Positions 7,225 through 16,324 of a stretch of 64,000 bases of DNA are shown here, one piece after another (within the stretch, counting starts at the first letter, position 1; each line of letters begins with the position of its first letter). The notes beneath the pieces were generated by a model. That model saw nothing but the letters and a program-made list of their open reading frames with translations. It was not told where the DNA came from and did no database searches. Source of the DNA: JAIPEI01 sp964443135 (GTDB taxonomy: Bacteria > Desulfobacterota > DSM-4660 > Desulfatiglandales > HGW-15); NCBI GenBank assembly GCA_964443135.1, contig CAYUBQ010000007.1, positions 1-64,000 of the forward strand. The letters are read 5' to 3'. The position numbers were made by a program, and so were the translations under genes.

Positions 7225-9344
7225 GGTGCGCTGCTTTCCCTGTTCTCCGCTTTCCGGGCAGACTCCTTCAATATGACCTTCTGTGCACGGGTAACCCTGA
7301 TTCCTACGAACAGGACACTCACAATCGGGCATACGGAGGCCATGGCGAGAATACCGAACCCTTCGACGACCCCGACTTCGTTACCGATTCCCAGCCCCAT
7401 CGCCAAAACCAGAGGGACCGTGATGGGGCCGGTGGTCACCCCTGCGCTGTCCCAGCCGATGTTCACGAACTCTTCCGTGGAAAACTTCGTGAGGAAGATC
7501 AAGAAAAAATAGAGGGGAGCCAACAGCCAGAATATTGGAATTCCCAAGACGACTTTCAGCACCCCCAAAGCGATACCGGCACCCACGCCAAAGGCCACGG
7601 ACTGCATCAGGGTGTTCTTCTTGAAAACCCCTACCGTGATTTCCTCCACGGTGAGTCCCAGTGCGTTCAGCGCAGGTTCTGCCAGTGTGGCGCCATATCC
7701 CATAATCAAGGCAAACAAAATCACCACCAGAATGCCTTTGAAATCGTTTCCATCTCCAAAAAGAGGGCCTTTTTGCGGAATATACTTGTAACTGTTTGTC
7801 TCTTTATCAAGCATGCTTTCATTGAAGGGGATCGACTCGATGTGATGGTCCTGCTTCAAGAAGAAAAACGGATGCTCATTCCCTTCCTCATCGGTGGCTA
7901 CCTGCACCCACCTTTTATCGAAATCCTCGATTCGTTTTTCCTGTTCTGTCAAAGCTACGGGCTTGAATGAGGAAGGAAGCTTCTGGCCGACTTGATTTCC
8001 AAGCTTCGCCAGGCCGATCTCGATCCCAATATTGAAAAAAGTCATGCCAGCGAGCGCAAGCACAATTCCCAACATGACCTCGTCCGACTGGGGAAGCTTC
8101 TCTCTCAAGATCACCACCAGCACGAAGACCAGAAACAGTGCAAGGGGGATCACAGCCTGAAAAGCCAAAAAGGAATTCTGGCCGATCAAGTCAAGCAAGC
8201 TGTTTCCGGTAGGTCCGAAACTGTTTACTGAAGCTTTGTCTCTATTTACATCATCTCCAAGAACAGCGATCTTTTGATCTTCGCTGGCTTTGAATTTGAT
8301 CCACTGATTGAAATGGGTAATGTCCACCCCAAAAACATCTTCTCTTTTCGATTTGTTGTTTTTGAGTGATTCCAGAAATGATAGCATTTTTTGCCTGCTT
8401 CCATCAAAAAAATCGATTTGCTGCTTTTCGGATCCGTTTTGAAATATATACCCAATGAGCTGGTGCTTATTTTGAAATAGAGACGATTTCGCTTGATGGT
8501 CACTGCCGGAAAAGAACTCGGACTCGTGCATTGGATTGGGTAGGCCGTTTGTCAAGAACATGCCGAGAAGGAGAACACTCAGAATGGGAAAAAGGGAGGC
8601 GAGCGTCACAACCCCGAATCCAGTGCCCTCTGTGCCGTCTCTGCTGACCACACGACACACGCCAATACCCAATGCCAAAACCAGAGGAACCGTAACGGGA
8701 CCCGTTGTAACCGCCCCGCAATCCCAAGACAGGCCGCAGATCGCCGAAAGCTTCGGATCCGCATAGGCCCATCCGGTAAGAGCCAATAACGTTATGATGA
8801 GGATGTAAATAAATGGCTTAAGAGACCATCCATACAAATAACGCATCATACCAAATACAACTGCAATTCCTACGCCTGTAGCCACAGCATAGACGACATA
8901 TTGCGGATAAGTATTCAACATATGAAAAAGCAATGGGGCTTCCCATGGCTTCACTCCTGCACCGGCACTTTTCAAAATTCCTATTGCCGGTTCGGCGAAC
9001 GTAGCACCTATCCCCAAGACAAAGGAAAAGACAAGTATTATTACTACATTTGTTTTCTCTGGAAGCTTTACTCCAATCACCTCACCGAGGCGCATCAACC
9101 CAAGAAACAAACCTTCCATGAAAAGCGTGAGACCTACTATTACAATTGCCAGACCAATAGCTACAGTTAATGCATCATCTATTGCTATACGCAGCACTAT
9201 GGTCTGAAAGAAAAGAAGATATATAACAATTACTGCAACAGCTCGAATTTGCTCCAATACTTTTTTCTTTACATAAGGAGCAAGTATTAATAACGATTGT
9301 CTAAAACCAATTTTGGATTTTGCCCAGCTATCTCTATCGTTCAT
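7221..9344 (-). CDS. DUF1538 integral membrane protein with two repeated halves
   Basis: A polytopic inner-membrane protein of 707 residues, predicted to be a permease. It contains two DUF1538 modules in direct repeat. In each half a segment with (A/F)AEPA (FVLGIGATFAEPAIG; LIMGYGATLAEPALN) is followed by WD(S/C)xG(A)VTTGP(I/V)TVPLVLA(L/M)G. A hydrophilic loop of about 110 residues (about 270-380) interrupts the first and second halves. The substrate is not known. The downstream gene encodes a P-II-like protein whose start overlaps this stop, so the pair forms a transporter-regulator unit. Codon use is AT-richer than neighbouring genes. The ribosome site before the ATG is weak. Confidence 0.85.
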   Translation of the reverse strand: MNDRDSWAKSKIGFRQSLLILAPYVKKKVLEQIRAVAVIVIYLLFFQTIVLRIAIDDALTVAIGLAIVIVGLTLFMEGLFLGLMRLGEVIGVKLPEKTNVVIILVFSFVLGIGATFAEPAIGILKSAGAGVKPWEAPLLFHMLNTYPQYVVYAVATGVGIAVVFGMMRYLYGWSLKPFIYILIITLLALTGWAYADPKLSAICGLSWDCGAVTTGPVTVPLVLALGIGVCRVVSRDGTEGTGFGVVTLASLFPILSVLLLGMFLTNGLPNPMHESEFFSGSDHQAKSSLFQNKHQLIGYIFQNGSEKQQIDFFDGSRQKMLSFLESLKNNKSKREDVFGVDITHFNQWIKFKASEDQKIAVLGDDVNRDKASVNSFGPTGNSLLDLIGQNSFLAFQAVIPLALFLVFVLVVILREKLPQSDEVMLGIVLALAGMTFFNIGIEIGLAKLGNQVGQKLPSSFKPVALTEQEKRIEDFDKRWVQVATDEEGNEHPFFFLKQDHHIESIPFNESMLDKETNSYKYIPQKGPLFGDGNDFKGILVVILFALIMGYGATLAEPALNALGLTVEEITVGVFKKNTLMQSVAFGVGAGIALGVLKVVLGIPIFWLLAPLYFFLIFLTKFSTEEFVNIGWDSAGVTTGPITVPLVLAMGLGIGNEVGVVEGFGILAMASVCPIVSVLFVGIRVTRAQKVILKESARKAENRESSAP

Positions 9345-9885
9345 GATCTTATACCTGAGGTTCCGGTTTCGGCATAAGTAACCACATCAAATCAAAACAG
9401 TGGCACCAGATCTTCAGTAGATTGAGAGCAAGTCTCTTGCCATGTGGCCATTTTGAAAGGTCGTTTCATTTTTAGCAGCACTTCCGTGGAATATCTACAA
9501 AAATCGACCTCGGTTTCATCACCCCTTTCACGTTGGAAGTGGCCCGGCGATGCAAATGCTTCCAATCATGATGCAGATTATTGACTAAACATTATAAACA
9601 GTTGAAATAGTAAGTTTATATCGAGAAACGCAACCGGGATCACCGGTGTGAGTGCCCCGACTTTTCCGCTCTTCGCAGTCACCTTGTCAGACCGCGTATA
9701 CGAGGCGGCTTCAAGCCGGGGAAACGCTTCCCCGCAACTTACACTGTGAAGGGATGTGAGGAGGAGAGTTCCACCTTTCTCCGATCCAACCCGGACCTTC
9801 TCTCGGCCATACGCCGCCGTTCCGACTCTGAAGACCGCTGTTCGTGCCAGGTTCTTCGATCCTCGCCGGATCGCCGGTCCTCTCC
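9345..9885. other. Non-coding, decayed DNA upstream of the DUF1538 gene
   Basis: Contains the presumed promoter of the DUF1538 operon near 9345-9420. The rest has no intact gene: long frames on the minus strand here lack domain similarity. It borders the IS3 fragment and is likely degraded mobile DNA. Confidence 0.4.
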
Positions 9886-9957
9886 GTTCCGTCTGTTTAA
9901 ATCTGAGCCCATCGAGCCGTTCTGTCTTCAGGCTTCGGAAGAACCGTTCCGTGGGTG
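9886..9957 (-). mobile_element. Fragment of an IS3-family transposase
   Basis: On the minus strand the translation TERFFRSLKTERLDGLRF matches the conserved stretch near the catalytic Glu of IS3-family OrfB DDE transposases. Only about 24 codons are recognisable and no terminal repeats are visible. It abuts the truncated ATPase domain of the kinase remnant, which suggests that an IS insertion removed the kinase N-terminus. Confidence 0.5.
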
Positions 9958-10652
9958 CACGGATGCCGCACAGGCCCTGCAGGACGAGTACGGGACCATC
10001 GAGGTGTCTCTGGATGAAATCCGGATCGAGCGGTACCGGTTGATGAGGCAGGGGAATTTGAAGCCGGGCCGATATGCGCGGTTGAGGAGCCGTGACACGG
10101 GGAAGGGGATCCCGCTGGACGTCCAGGACCACGTGTTCGACCCCTACTTCACGACGAAAAAGGTGGGAGAGGGAACCGGTCTGGGACTGGCCGTGGTCTA
10201 CGGAATCGTTCAAGAGTGCGGGGGAGGGATTGACTTGGAGAGCGATGTCGGCGAAGGGACGACCTTTATGGTCTATTTCCCTGCAGCGGCAAGTGAAGGG
10301 ACGGAGCCAGTCAGGGCCCATCACCCCCCTTCCTACGGGCAGGGAGCATATCCTCTTTGTGGATGACGAGCCGCCCATCGCAAAGTTGGGGGAACAGTAT
10401 CTCGGGCGGTTCGGATATCGTGTGACCACAAGACAGAGCGCAATGGACGCGCTTGAGCTTTTCACGAACTCGCCCCAGACGTTCGATCTGGTGGTGACGG
10501 ACCTGACCATGCCGCACATGACCGGGGACGAGCTTGCCGTGGAACTGTTCCGGATTCGACCGGATATCCCGATCATCCTGTGCACGGGTTAAGCAAGCGA
10601 ATCACCGAAAGGGAAGCAAGGGATCTTGGAATTCAAGCTTTTGTAATGAAAC
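9953..10652 (+). pseudogene. Hybrid histidine kinase remnant (HATPase + receiver), frameshifted
   Basis: Homology starts abruptly at CTDAAQALQDE (the N-box region) and continues through the G1 and G2 boxes (RDTGKGIP, FDPYFTTKKVGEGTGLGLAVVYGIV), so the sensor and phosphotransfer helices are gone. The frame changes in the linker near 10310. A receiver domain follows (ILFVDDEPPIAKLG, LVVTDLTMPHMTGDEL). At 10590 the codon for the Tyr of the usual CTGYS motif has lost one base, giving TAA; reading on in the next frame restores SKRITEREARDLGIQAFVMKP. At 10651 the coding sequence runs into repeat R2. This is a dead gene with at least two frameshifts and two truncated ends. Confidence 0.88.
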
Positions 10653-10761
10653 CTGATGGAGTCGTAAAATGCCCCAAGCCTTGAGATCTGCCCTAGGAAT
10701 ATCAATAGCCTATAGCGCTTCCAACGGCGCGTGAGCGGGTTTTTGCGAATGCGTCAAACCT
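10651..10761 (-). repeat. Dispersed ~110-bp repeat, copy R2
   Basis: Same unit and orientation as 59-168, with roughly 85 percent identity by eye. One end cuts the receiver domain of the kinase remnant at its MKP motif. The other supplies the last codons and stop of the LuxR gene. Both junctions suggest it arrived by insertion or recombination. Confidence 0.85.
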
Positions 10762-11752
10762 TTGACGCAGCATGAATTGGCGAACACGGTTCTGAGGGTG
10801 CTGGATCGCGCATGAGGTCTTCCGGTGCATCGGGATCTCCACCCAGGAACGTCGCCAGATTCACCTTTTCATTCTTGATCCCAAGCTTTTCCCGAACGCG
10901 TTCACGGTGACGGTGCACCGTGGAAAGAGATATGCCTCGGAGCTGCGCAATCTCTTTGCTCCTCAATCCGTGGCGGATCAGGCTGCAAACTTGAATTTCT
11001 GCTGGACTCAGTTTTCTGTTCTGCCTCGCCAGGCCTCGCGTGAAGGGCGAGAGAACGTCCATCATGCTCCGTTCCGCCAGTTGAATGAATTTTCGTTGAT
11101 CATCTGGAAGCCGGGATGCGAGGGCATGCAGGATCGGTAGGACCACCTGCTCCAGATTCGCCAGAATGTGTTCAGCAGACGCCCGCTTTTCTTCTCGAAG
11201 CCGCTCGAGGATTTCCTGCAGGGCGATGCCCTTTCTTTCCAATGCCTTTCTTTCCTCCTCCAGCTGCGCTTGGGCCTGAATTCGCTCGATCGCCTTGCCG
11301 GTCCGCTGCGCGACGGCATCAATCAATTGCCGTTCTTCCCGCAAAAACGGCCCCTCGTCCAAGGCCGGCATATCTTCCAGGTAGCAGACCTCGACCCGTC
11401 CTCGGGCCTCCCCACTCACTACGATAGGGGTGGCCTGTATCCATGGGGTCACCTGAAAGCCGTCGCTTTCATATGCATCGTTTTCAAACTCTACGCGAGC
11501 GGCGGCGACTTCGGGATACTGCCATGAGGACGGCAGGAGCTCGGTCAGTCCCTGAAGGATTTGATCGAGGGCGTTTCCATGCCTCTCGATGAGTTGTGAA
11601 ATCTCGTAGAGACAATTCAACTCCTTGACCCTCTCCCGCAGCACCCTTTCAATGTCCTGCCGAACTTGTCCGGCGCTGCTTTTTCGGCCCGTCATTTCCC
11701 AGCTGTTTGTGCGCCGGCTTCGGCCTGCGCGGCTTTCACCCTCGTGATTCAT
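10754..11752 (-). CDS. LuxR-type helix-turn-helix regulator with N-terminal GAF/PAS-like sensor
   Basis: A 332-residue cytoplasmic regulator. The N-terminus is basic (about 1-25). A coiled-coil entry (RERVKELNCLYEISQLIE) leads to a GAF/PAS-like module (about 45-160) of the kind that precedes histidine kinases, then a second coiled coil (EEERKALERKGIALQEILERLREEK). The C-terminal LuxR HTH (about 240-300) reads LSPAEIQVCSLIRHGLRSKEIAQLRGISLSTVHRHRERVREKLG. No phospho-acceptor receiver is present. The start is ATG 11752, just after GGAGGGGGAA, rather than TTG 11764, which overlaps that ribosome site. The stop codon and last residues (SKV) are encoded by repeat R2, so the native tail may be replaced. 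It is divergent from the deiminase-like gene and may control it. Confidence 0.85.
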   Translation of the reverse strand: MNHEGESRAGRSRRTNSWEMTGRKSSAGQVRQDIERVLRERVKELNCLYEISQLIERHGNALDQILQGLTELLPSSWQYPEVAAARVEFENDAYESDGFQVTPWIQATPIVVSGEARGRVEVCYLEDMPALDEGPFLREERQLIDAVAQRTGKAIERIQAQAQLEEERKALERKGIALQEILERLREEKRASAEHILANLEQVVLPILHALASRLPDDQRKFIQLAERSMMDVLSPFTRGLARQNRKLSPAEIQVCSLIRHGLRSKEIAQLRGISLSTVHRHRERVREKLGIKNEKVNLATFLGGDPDAPEDLMRDPAPSEPCSPIHAASKV

Positions 11753-11897
11753 TTCCCCCTCCAATATGTTACCTATATAAAAGGTGCAATTTATAGGGAA
11801 TCATACCATACTGACAATCTTTTTTCGAAGATCCAAAATGAGACATTTCGAGCCTTTTTGAAACGGGGTTTTCACTTTATCGACCCGAAAGTCCGCC

Positions 11898-13148
11898 ATG
11901 AAATCAAACCGCCTCATCCTTTGCGCTCTGGCCGTTGCCGCCCTTGGGGGAATCGCTTTTTTCTCCACGGTAACCGGATCCATACGAACGAAGGCTCAAA
12001 GCGCGCCCTGGACCGTCTTGCCGGAATACGAGCGCGGCCTTCGGCACGTCGTTTTGTCCGTTGAAAGCCGCGGGAGGCATCTGGATGCATACAAGGGCCT
12101 TTTGACCCGTCTCCCCAGCCGCACACTTGTGTCGGTGCTTGTGCCCGAACAACACCTCGAACGCGTCAAGACCTGTTTCGAGTCGTTTGCACCCCAATGC
12201 CGCATGGAATGGGTTCCTTTTTCCGAGGCCCCTTTAGAAGGGAATGCCCACGCCTACCTGCTTTTTCCCGAAAAGCAGAAACTCGTCGACACCGGTCCCA
12301 TAGAGGACATCCATCGTTTTCAGGGCAGCGCTTGGGCACAGGATCTCTTCGAGTCGGCCGTGGACCGAGGTGGCCGTCCGGTGCTCTTGATTCCCGAGGT
12401 CCACAAATGGTTCATTTGCCCGGACGCAAGCAAACCCGATCGAGTGATGAGCGATAACAGCTTTCTGGAAGCCCTTGGGAAAAGAGGATTCAGACTTCAG
12501 AAAACGCCCTTGACGTTTCGCGGTGGGAATGTCCTGGTGGACCGATTTCAGGGAAAGCTGGTGGCCTTTTGCGGGGGCGACGTGTTTCGGCTGACCCGGA
12601 CCGTCTGGCGCGCCACGCGAGGCGGAGAGCTCAGCCTGGCCGAGGCCGAAGACACATTGAAACGCCTCCTGGGGGTGGACGAGGTGGTGATCCTCGGAGC
12701 CGAGCGATCTCAGCCCGAGTACCTGTTTCACCTGGACCAGGCAATGGCCTTTCTGGGAGACGGACTGGTCGCAGTCACCCGCATTGTCCAACAGCGCGAC
12801 CCTTCGTCTTCAAAGGCTTCAGCGATTTCAGAGGTCCAGGATTTCCTGAACGAACTCCGAGGCATTCTTCGCCGGAGAGGCTACCGAATCCTGGACATGG
12901 AAACCTCGGCGGTGAATCTATTCGGTCACCGCTATCCCGTGAACGGGATTCCTTACACGGATCCGGACACGAAAACCCGGACGTTTCTCATGCCCGTCTA
13001 TTCTTCTTCTGAACCCTCCTCTCCCTCGCCGTCCTTTGAACGCAACTGCTCCGCCCTCGAGCGCCACGGATACCGCGTGACCCTGGTGCCGACCACCGCG
13101 GACAAGAACTACGGCGGTATCCACTGCCTGGCCCACGTGATCCGATAA
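11898..13148 (+). CDS. Secreted guanidine-modifying enzyme (peptidylarginine/agmatine deiminase-like)
   Basis: A 416-residue protein with an N-terminal membrane or signal segment (about 5-25), so probably exported. It shows the scattered catalytic features of the pentein/guanidino-group modifying fold: LTFRGGNVLVD with the Gly-Gly-Asn loop (about 200), FHLDQAMAFLGDG with a His-x-Asp (about 275), and a C-terminal NYGGIHC with the nucleophilic Cys near 410. Agmatine deiminases and PAD enzymes use Cys, His and two acidic residues to hydrolyse a guanidinium to a urea. The overall sequence is divergent, so the substrate (arginine, agmatine, peptidyl-arginine) cannot be assigned. The ribosome site is weak. 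The LuxR gene is divergent across 145 bp. Confidence 0.75.
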   Translation: MKSNRLILCALAVAALGGIAFFSTVTGSIRTKAQSAPWTVLPEYERGLRHVVLSVESRGRHLDAYKGLLTRLPSRTLVSVLVPEQHLERVKTCFESFAPQCRMEWVPFSEAPLEGNAHAYLLFPEKQKLVDTGPIEDIHRFQGSAWAQDLFESAVDRGGRPVLLIPEVHKWFICPDASKPDRVMSDNSFLEALGKRGFRLQKTPLTFRGGNVLVDRFQGKLVAFCGGDVFRLTRTVWRATRGGELSLAEAEDTLKRLLGVDEVVILGAERSQPEYLFHLDQAMAFLGDGLVAVTRIVQQRDPSSSKASAISEVQDFLNELRGILRRRGYRILDMETSAVNLFGHRYPVNGIPYTDPDTKTRTFLMPVYSSSEPSSPSPSFERNCSALERHGYRVTLVPTTADKNYGGIHCLAHVIR

Positions 13149-13501
13149 AGACGCGCCACCCACACCCCCCCCTCCGCCTCCCCGGTCTTCTTCTCTTCCG
13201 GTTTCGGACTCTTCCAAGCGCCTGCGTTCTTCGTCGCCCTTTCCGAAAAATTGGAATCCGTCCAGAATGTTGGACGCCTCTCTGGGGTCCTTCAGGGCCC
13301 CGCCGTCCGACCTGATGGGGATACCATGCCCCAACGGCCTGATATTGCATACAAAATAAAGCTTCCTGATATTTACTGATTTTCGGCATGAAAATTGAGT
13401 GGAGCTAATCCTTGGATTGCCTGAAACCAGGGGTTTCCCCACCTTCAATAACCATTTGGTGACGCACTCCGCTCCATGCGGGTGCCGGAAAGGAGCCGGT
13501 C
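13149..13501. promoter_or_regulatory. Intergenic region with possible sigma-28-like promoter for the chemoreceptor
   Basis: This 353-bp gap has an AT-rich stretch at 13345-13395. TAAAGCTT at 13357-13364, followed after 11 bp by CTGATTTT, partly matches a flagellar sigma-28 promoter (TAAA, then GCCGATAA); the -10 match is poor. It is a candidate only, supported by the chemotaxis gene downstream. Nothing else is recognised here. Confidence 0.25.
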
Positions 13502-16264
13502 ATGTTCAAGAAGATGAAGCTCGGAACCAAGTTAATGGTGGCCTTCCTGGCGGTCGGGGTCATTCCCTTCGCCGTGATCGGGATTACCTCCATGTTGAAA
13601 TCCAGTGATGCCCTCGAGAGCCAGGCCTACGGCCAGCTCGAAGCGGTGCGCGGCATCAAGAAGGGACAGATCGAAAAATATTTTGCCGAGAGGCAGGGCG
13701 ACATGGCCGTTCTCGTCGAAACCGTGGGGACCCTTCGAAAGGAGGCGTTCGCCAAGCTCGAGGCTGTTCGCCAGATCAAGAAGACGCAGATCGAGAACTA
13801 CTTCAAGGAGCGGCTCGGAGATGTCTCCGTGCTCTCGAAAAACGACACGGTCCTCCGATCGCTCCAGGCTTTTGAAGAGGCCTTCGAGGCGGACGGGGAT
13901 CGGACCGGGGGCTATGCCTGGAAAGCCGCGGAGTCGGAGTTCGCCTCTTGGCTCGAGCAGTACAAGGAGGAGTACGGGTACTACGATCTCTTCCTGATTC
14001 ACAACGACGGTGATGTCATCTACACGGTGGCCAAGGAATCGGATCTGGGAGCCAACCTGGTCAGCGGTACCCTCAAGAGCAGCCCCTTGGGGAAGCTCTT
14101 TTCCAAAGCGAAAAGCGGTGTGGCGCTTCAGGACTTCGAACCCTACGCACCGTCCGACAATGAACCCTGCGCCTTTGTCGGGGCACCCGTGATCAAAGCT
14201 GGGCAAACCATCGGCGTGGTTGCGCTTCAGCTGCCGCTCAAGGCCATCAACGGCATCATGCAGGAGCGCACCGGCATGGGAGAGACCGGAGAGGTCTACC
14301 TTGTCGGTTCGGACAACCGGATGCGTTCCGATTCTTTCCTGGATCCGCAGGAGCACTCGGTCAAGGCCTCGTTCGCCGGTACCGTGGAAAAGAACGGCGT
14401 GGACACCGAGGCAGCCAAAGCGGCCCTGGAAGGCGATACGGGCAGCCACGTGATCCGGGACTACAACGGGAATCCCGTGCTCTCCTCCTTTGCCCCACTC
14501 GACATCGAAGGCCTCAACTGGGCCATTCTCGCTGAGATCGACGTGGCCGAGGCCTTCAGCCCGGTGGACGAGGGAGGCCAGGAGTTCTATGCCAAGTACC
14601 AGGAGCTCTACGGCTACTACGACCTCTTCCTCCTGAACCCGAACGGTTACGTGTTTTACACCGTGACCCGGGAAGCGGACTACCAGACCAACATGGTGGA
14701 CGGTAAGTACGCCGGCAGCAACCTCGGTCAACTGATCCGGAAGGTCCTTGAAACCAAACAGTTCGGCATGGCGGACTTTGCTCCCTACGCACCCAGCAAT
14801 AACGCCCCCTGTGCCTTCATCGCCCAGCCCGTGGTGTATGGCGGTAAGGTGGAAGCGATTGTTGCGCTCCAGCTGCCGCTTTCCGCCATCAACAGCATCA
14901 TGCAGGAACGGGAAGGCATGGGCGAGACCGGCGAGACCTACCTGGTTGGCCAGGACAAGCTTATGCGCTCCGACTCGTATCTCGATTCAGAAAACCACTC
15001 GGTCCAGGCCTCGTTCGCCAATCCCCAGAAGGGCAGCGTGGACACCGAGGCGGCAAGAAAGGCCCTGGCCGGAGAAACGGACCAGAAGATCATCATGGAC
15101 TACAACGGGAATCCGGTGCTCTCTGCCTTCACCCCTGTGAATGTAGGCGACGGCATCACCTGGGGACTGCTTGCGGAGATCGATGAATCCGAGGCCTTTG
15201 CCGCGGTGACCGCCCTCAAGTGGCTCATCGGCATCATGGCCCTGGTGGGCATCGCAGCCATCGTTATGGTTGCACTCCTCATCGCCCGTTCCATTTCCAA
15301 GCCCATCAACCGCATCATCGAGGGGTTGAACGAAGGAGCGGACCAGGTAGCCTCGGCTTCGGGCCAGGTTTCCGCAGCGAGCCAGTCTCTGGCCGAAGGG
15401 GCCTCCGAGCAGGCGGCATCCATCGAAGAGACCTCCTCCTCGCTCGAGGAGATGTCCTCCATGACCAAACAGAACGCGGAGCACGCCGGTCAGGCCAACA
15501 CCCTCATGGAGGAATCCAAGCAGATCGTCGGATCGGCCAATGTTTCCATGACCGAGATGGTTTCCTCCATGCAGGAGATCACCAAGGCGAGCGAGGAGAC
15601 CTCCAAGATCATAAAGACCATCGACGAGATAGCCTTTCAGACCAACCTTCTTGCCCTTAACGCGGCAGTGGAGGCGGCCAGGGCCGGAGAGGCCGGAGCA
15701 GGGTTCGCCGTGGTGGCCGACGAGGTGCGTAACCTGGCGCTGCGGGCGGCCGAGGCGGCTAAGAACACATCGAACCTGATCGAAGGAACGACCAAGAAGG
15801 TTGAGGACGGCTCCGCTCTCGTGGAGAAAACCAATGAGGAATTCAGCAAGGTCGAGCAGAGCGCCATAAAGGTGGCTGAGCTGATCGGTGAGATTGCCGC
15901 CGCCTCCAGGGAGCAGTCCGAGGGGATCGACCAGGTAAACGTGGCCGTGAGCGACATGGACAAGGTGACCCAGCAGAACGCGGCCAATGCCGAGGAGTCG
16001 GCCAGCTCCTCCGAGGAGATGAACGCTCAGGCCGAGCAGATGAAGCTCATGGTGGACGAGCTGGTCACGCTGGTGGGAGGAACCACACAGCATCACACGA
16101 CGAAAAAGACCGGGGCTACCCTCCAGAGAAGCAGCTCAAAGAAGTCTCTTGGGAATGACCATGGCGAACACCACACCGCTCTTACGCCGGCAAAGCAGTC
16201 CGGCAGGGAAGTGAATCCGGAAAAGGCAATCCCTTTTGACGACGAGTCCTTCAAGGACTTCTGA
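13502..16264 (+). CDS. Methyl-accepting chemotaxis protein with duplicated sensor domain
   Basis: A 920-residue transmembrane chemoreceptor. TM1 is at about 10-30. The periplasmic part contains two copies of a Cache-like unit of about 210 residues: each starts near YGYYDLF (about 158 and 370) and continues through APYAPS-N-PCAF, VALQLPL-AIN-IMQER-GMGETGE and DYNGNPVLS. Before them a short coiled motif LEAVR-IKK-QIE-YF-ER-GD is also doubled (about 40-100). TM2 lies at about 570-592. HAMP and the kinase-control domain follow, with the tip hairpin IAFQTNLLALNAAVEAARAGEAG near 710. It lacks a C-terminal NWETF-type CheR tether. An AAAGGAG site precedes the ATG. A cheW gene follows, so the pair probably signals to a CheA encoded elsewhere. 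Confidence 0.95.
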   Translation: MFKKMKLGTKLMVAFLAVGVIPFAVIGITSMLKSSDALESQAYGQLEAVRGIKKGQIEKYFAERQGDMAVLVETVGTLRKEAFAKLEAVRQIKKTQIENYFKERLGDVSVLSKNDTVLRSLQAFEEAFEADGDRTGGYAWKAAESEFASWLEQYKEEYGYYDLFLIHNDGDVIYTVAKESDLGANLVSGTLKSSPLGKLFSKAKSGVALQDFEPYAPSDNEPCAFVGAPVIKAGQTIGVVALQLPLKAINGIMQERTGMGETGEVYLVGSDNRMRSDSFLDPQEHSVKASFAGTVEKNGVDTEAAKAALEGDTGSHVIRDYNGNPVLSSFAPLDIEGLNWAILAEIDVAEAFSPVDEGGQEFYAKYQELYGYYDLFLLNPNGYVFYTVTREADYQTNMVDGKYAGSNLGQLIRKVLETKQFGMADFAPYAPSNNAPCAFIAQPVVYGGKVEAIVALQLPLSAINSIMQEREGMGETGETYLVGQDKLMRSDSYLDSENHSVQASFANPQKGSVDTEAARKALAGETDQKIIMDYNGNPVLSAFTPVNVGDGITWGLLAEIDESEAFAAVTALKWLIGIMALVGIAAIVMVALLIARSISKPINRIIEGLNEGADQVASASGQVSAASQSLAEGASEQAASIEETSSSLEEMSSMTKQNAEHAGQANTLMEESKQIVGSANVSMTEMVSSMQEITKASEETSKIIKTIDEIAFQTNLLALNAAVEAARAGEAGAGFAVVADEVRNLALRAAEAAKNTSNLIEGTTKKVEDGSALVEKTNEEFSKVEQSAIKVAELIGEIAAASREQSEGIDQVNVAVSDMDKVTQQNAANAEESASSSEEMNAQAEQMKLMVDELVTLVGGTTQHHTTKKTGATLQRSSSKKSLGNDHGEHHTALTPAKQSGREVNPEKAIPFDDESFKDF

Positions 16265-16274
16265 AGGTAGATCG

Positions 16275-16324
16275 GGGAGACCGCCTGCGAGGCCCCTCTC
16301 GAGGCATTCCGCAGGCGGTCTCCC
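16275..16324. terminator. Strong hairpin after the chemoreceptor gene
   Basis: A perfect 15-bp inverted repeat, GGGAGACCGCCTGCG with its complement ending in GGCGGTCTCCC, starts 11 bp after the stop codon. The loop is 20 bases. The U-tract is poor (only ATCTTT about 8 bp later), so it may terminate inefficiently or protect the mRNA end. Confidence 0.7.

Noticed and set aside
9578..10585. 335-codon minus-strand gene over the kinase remnant
   Set aside because: Apart from the short IS3 transposase match the translation is a shadow of the plus-strand kinase and receiver domains.
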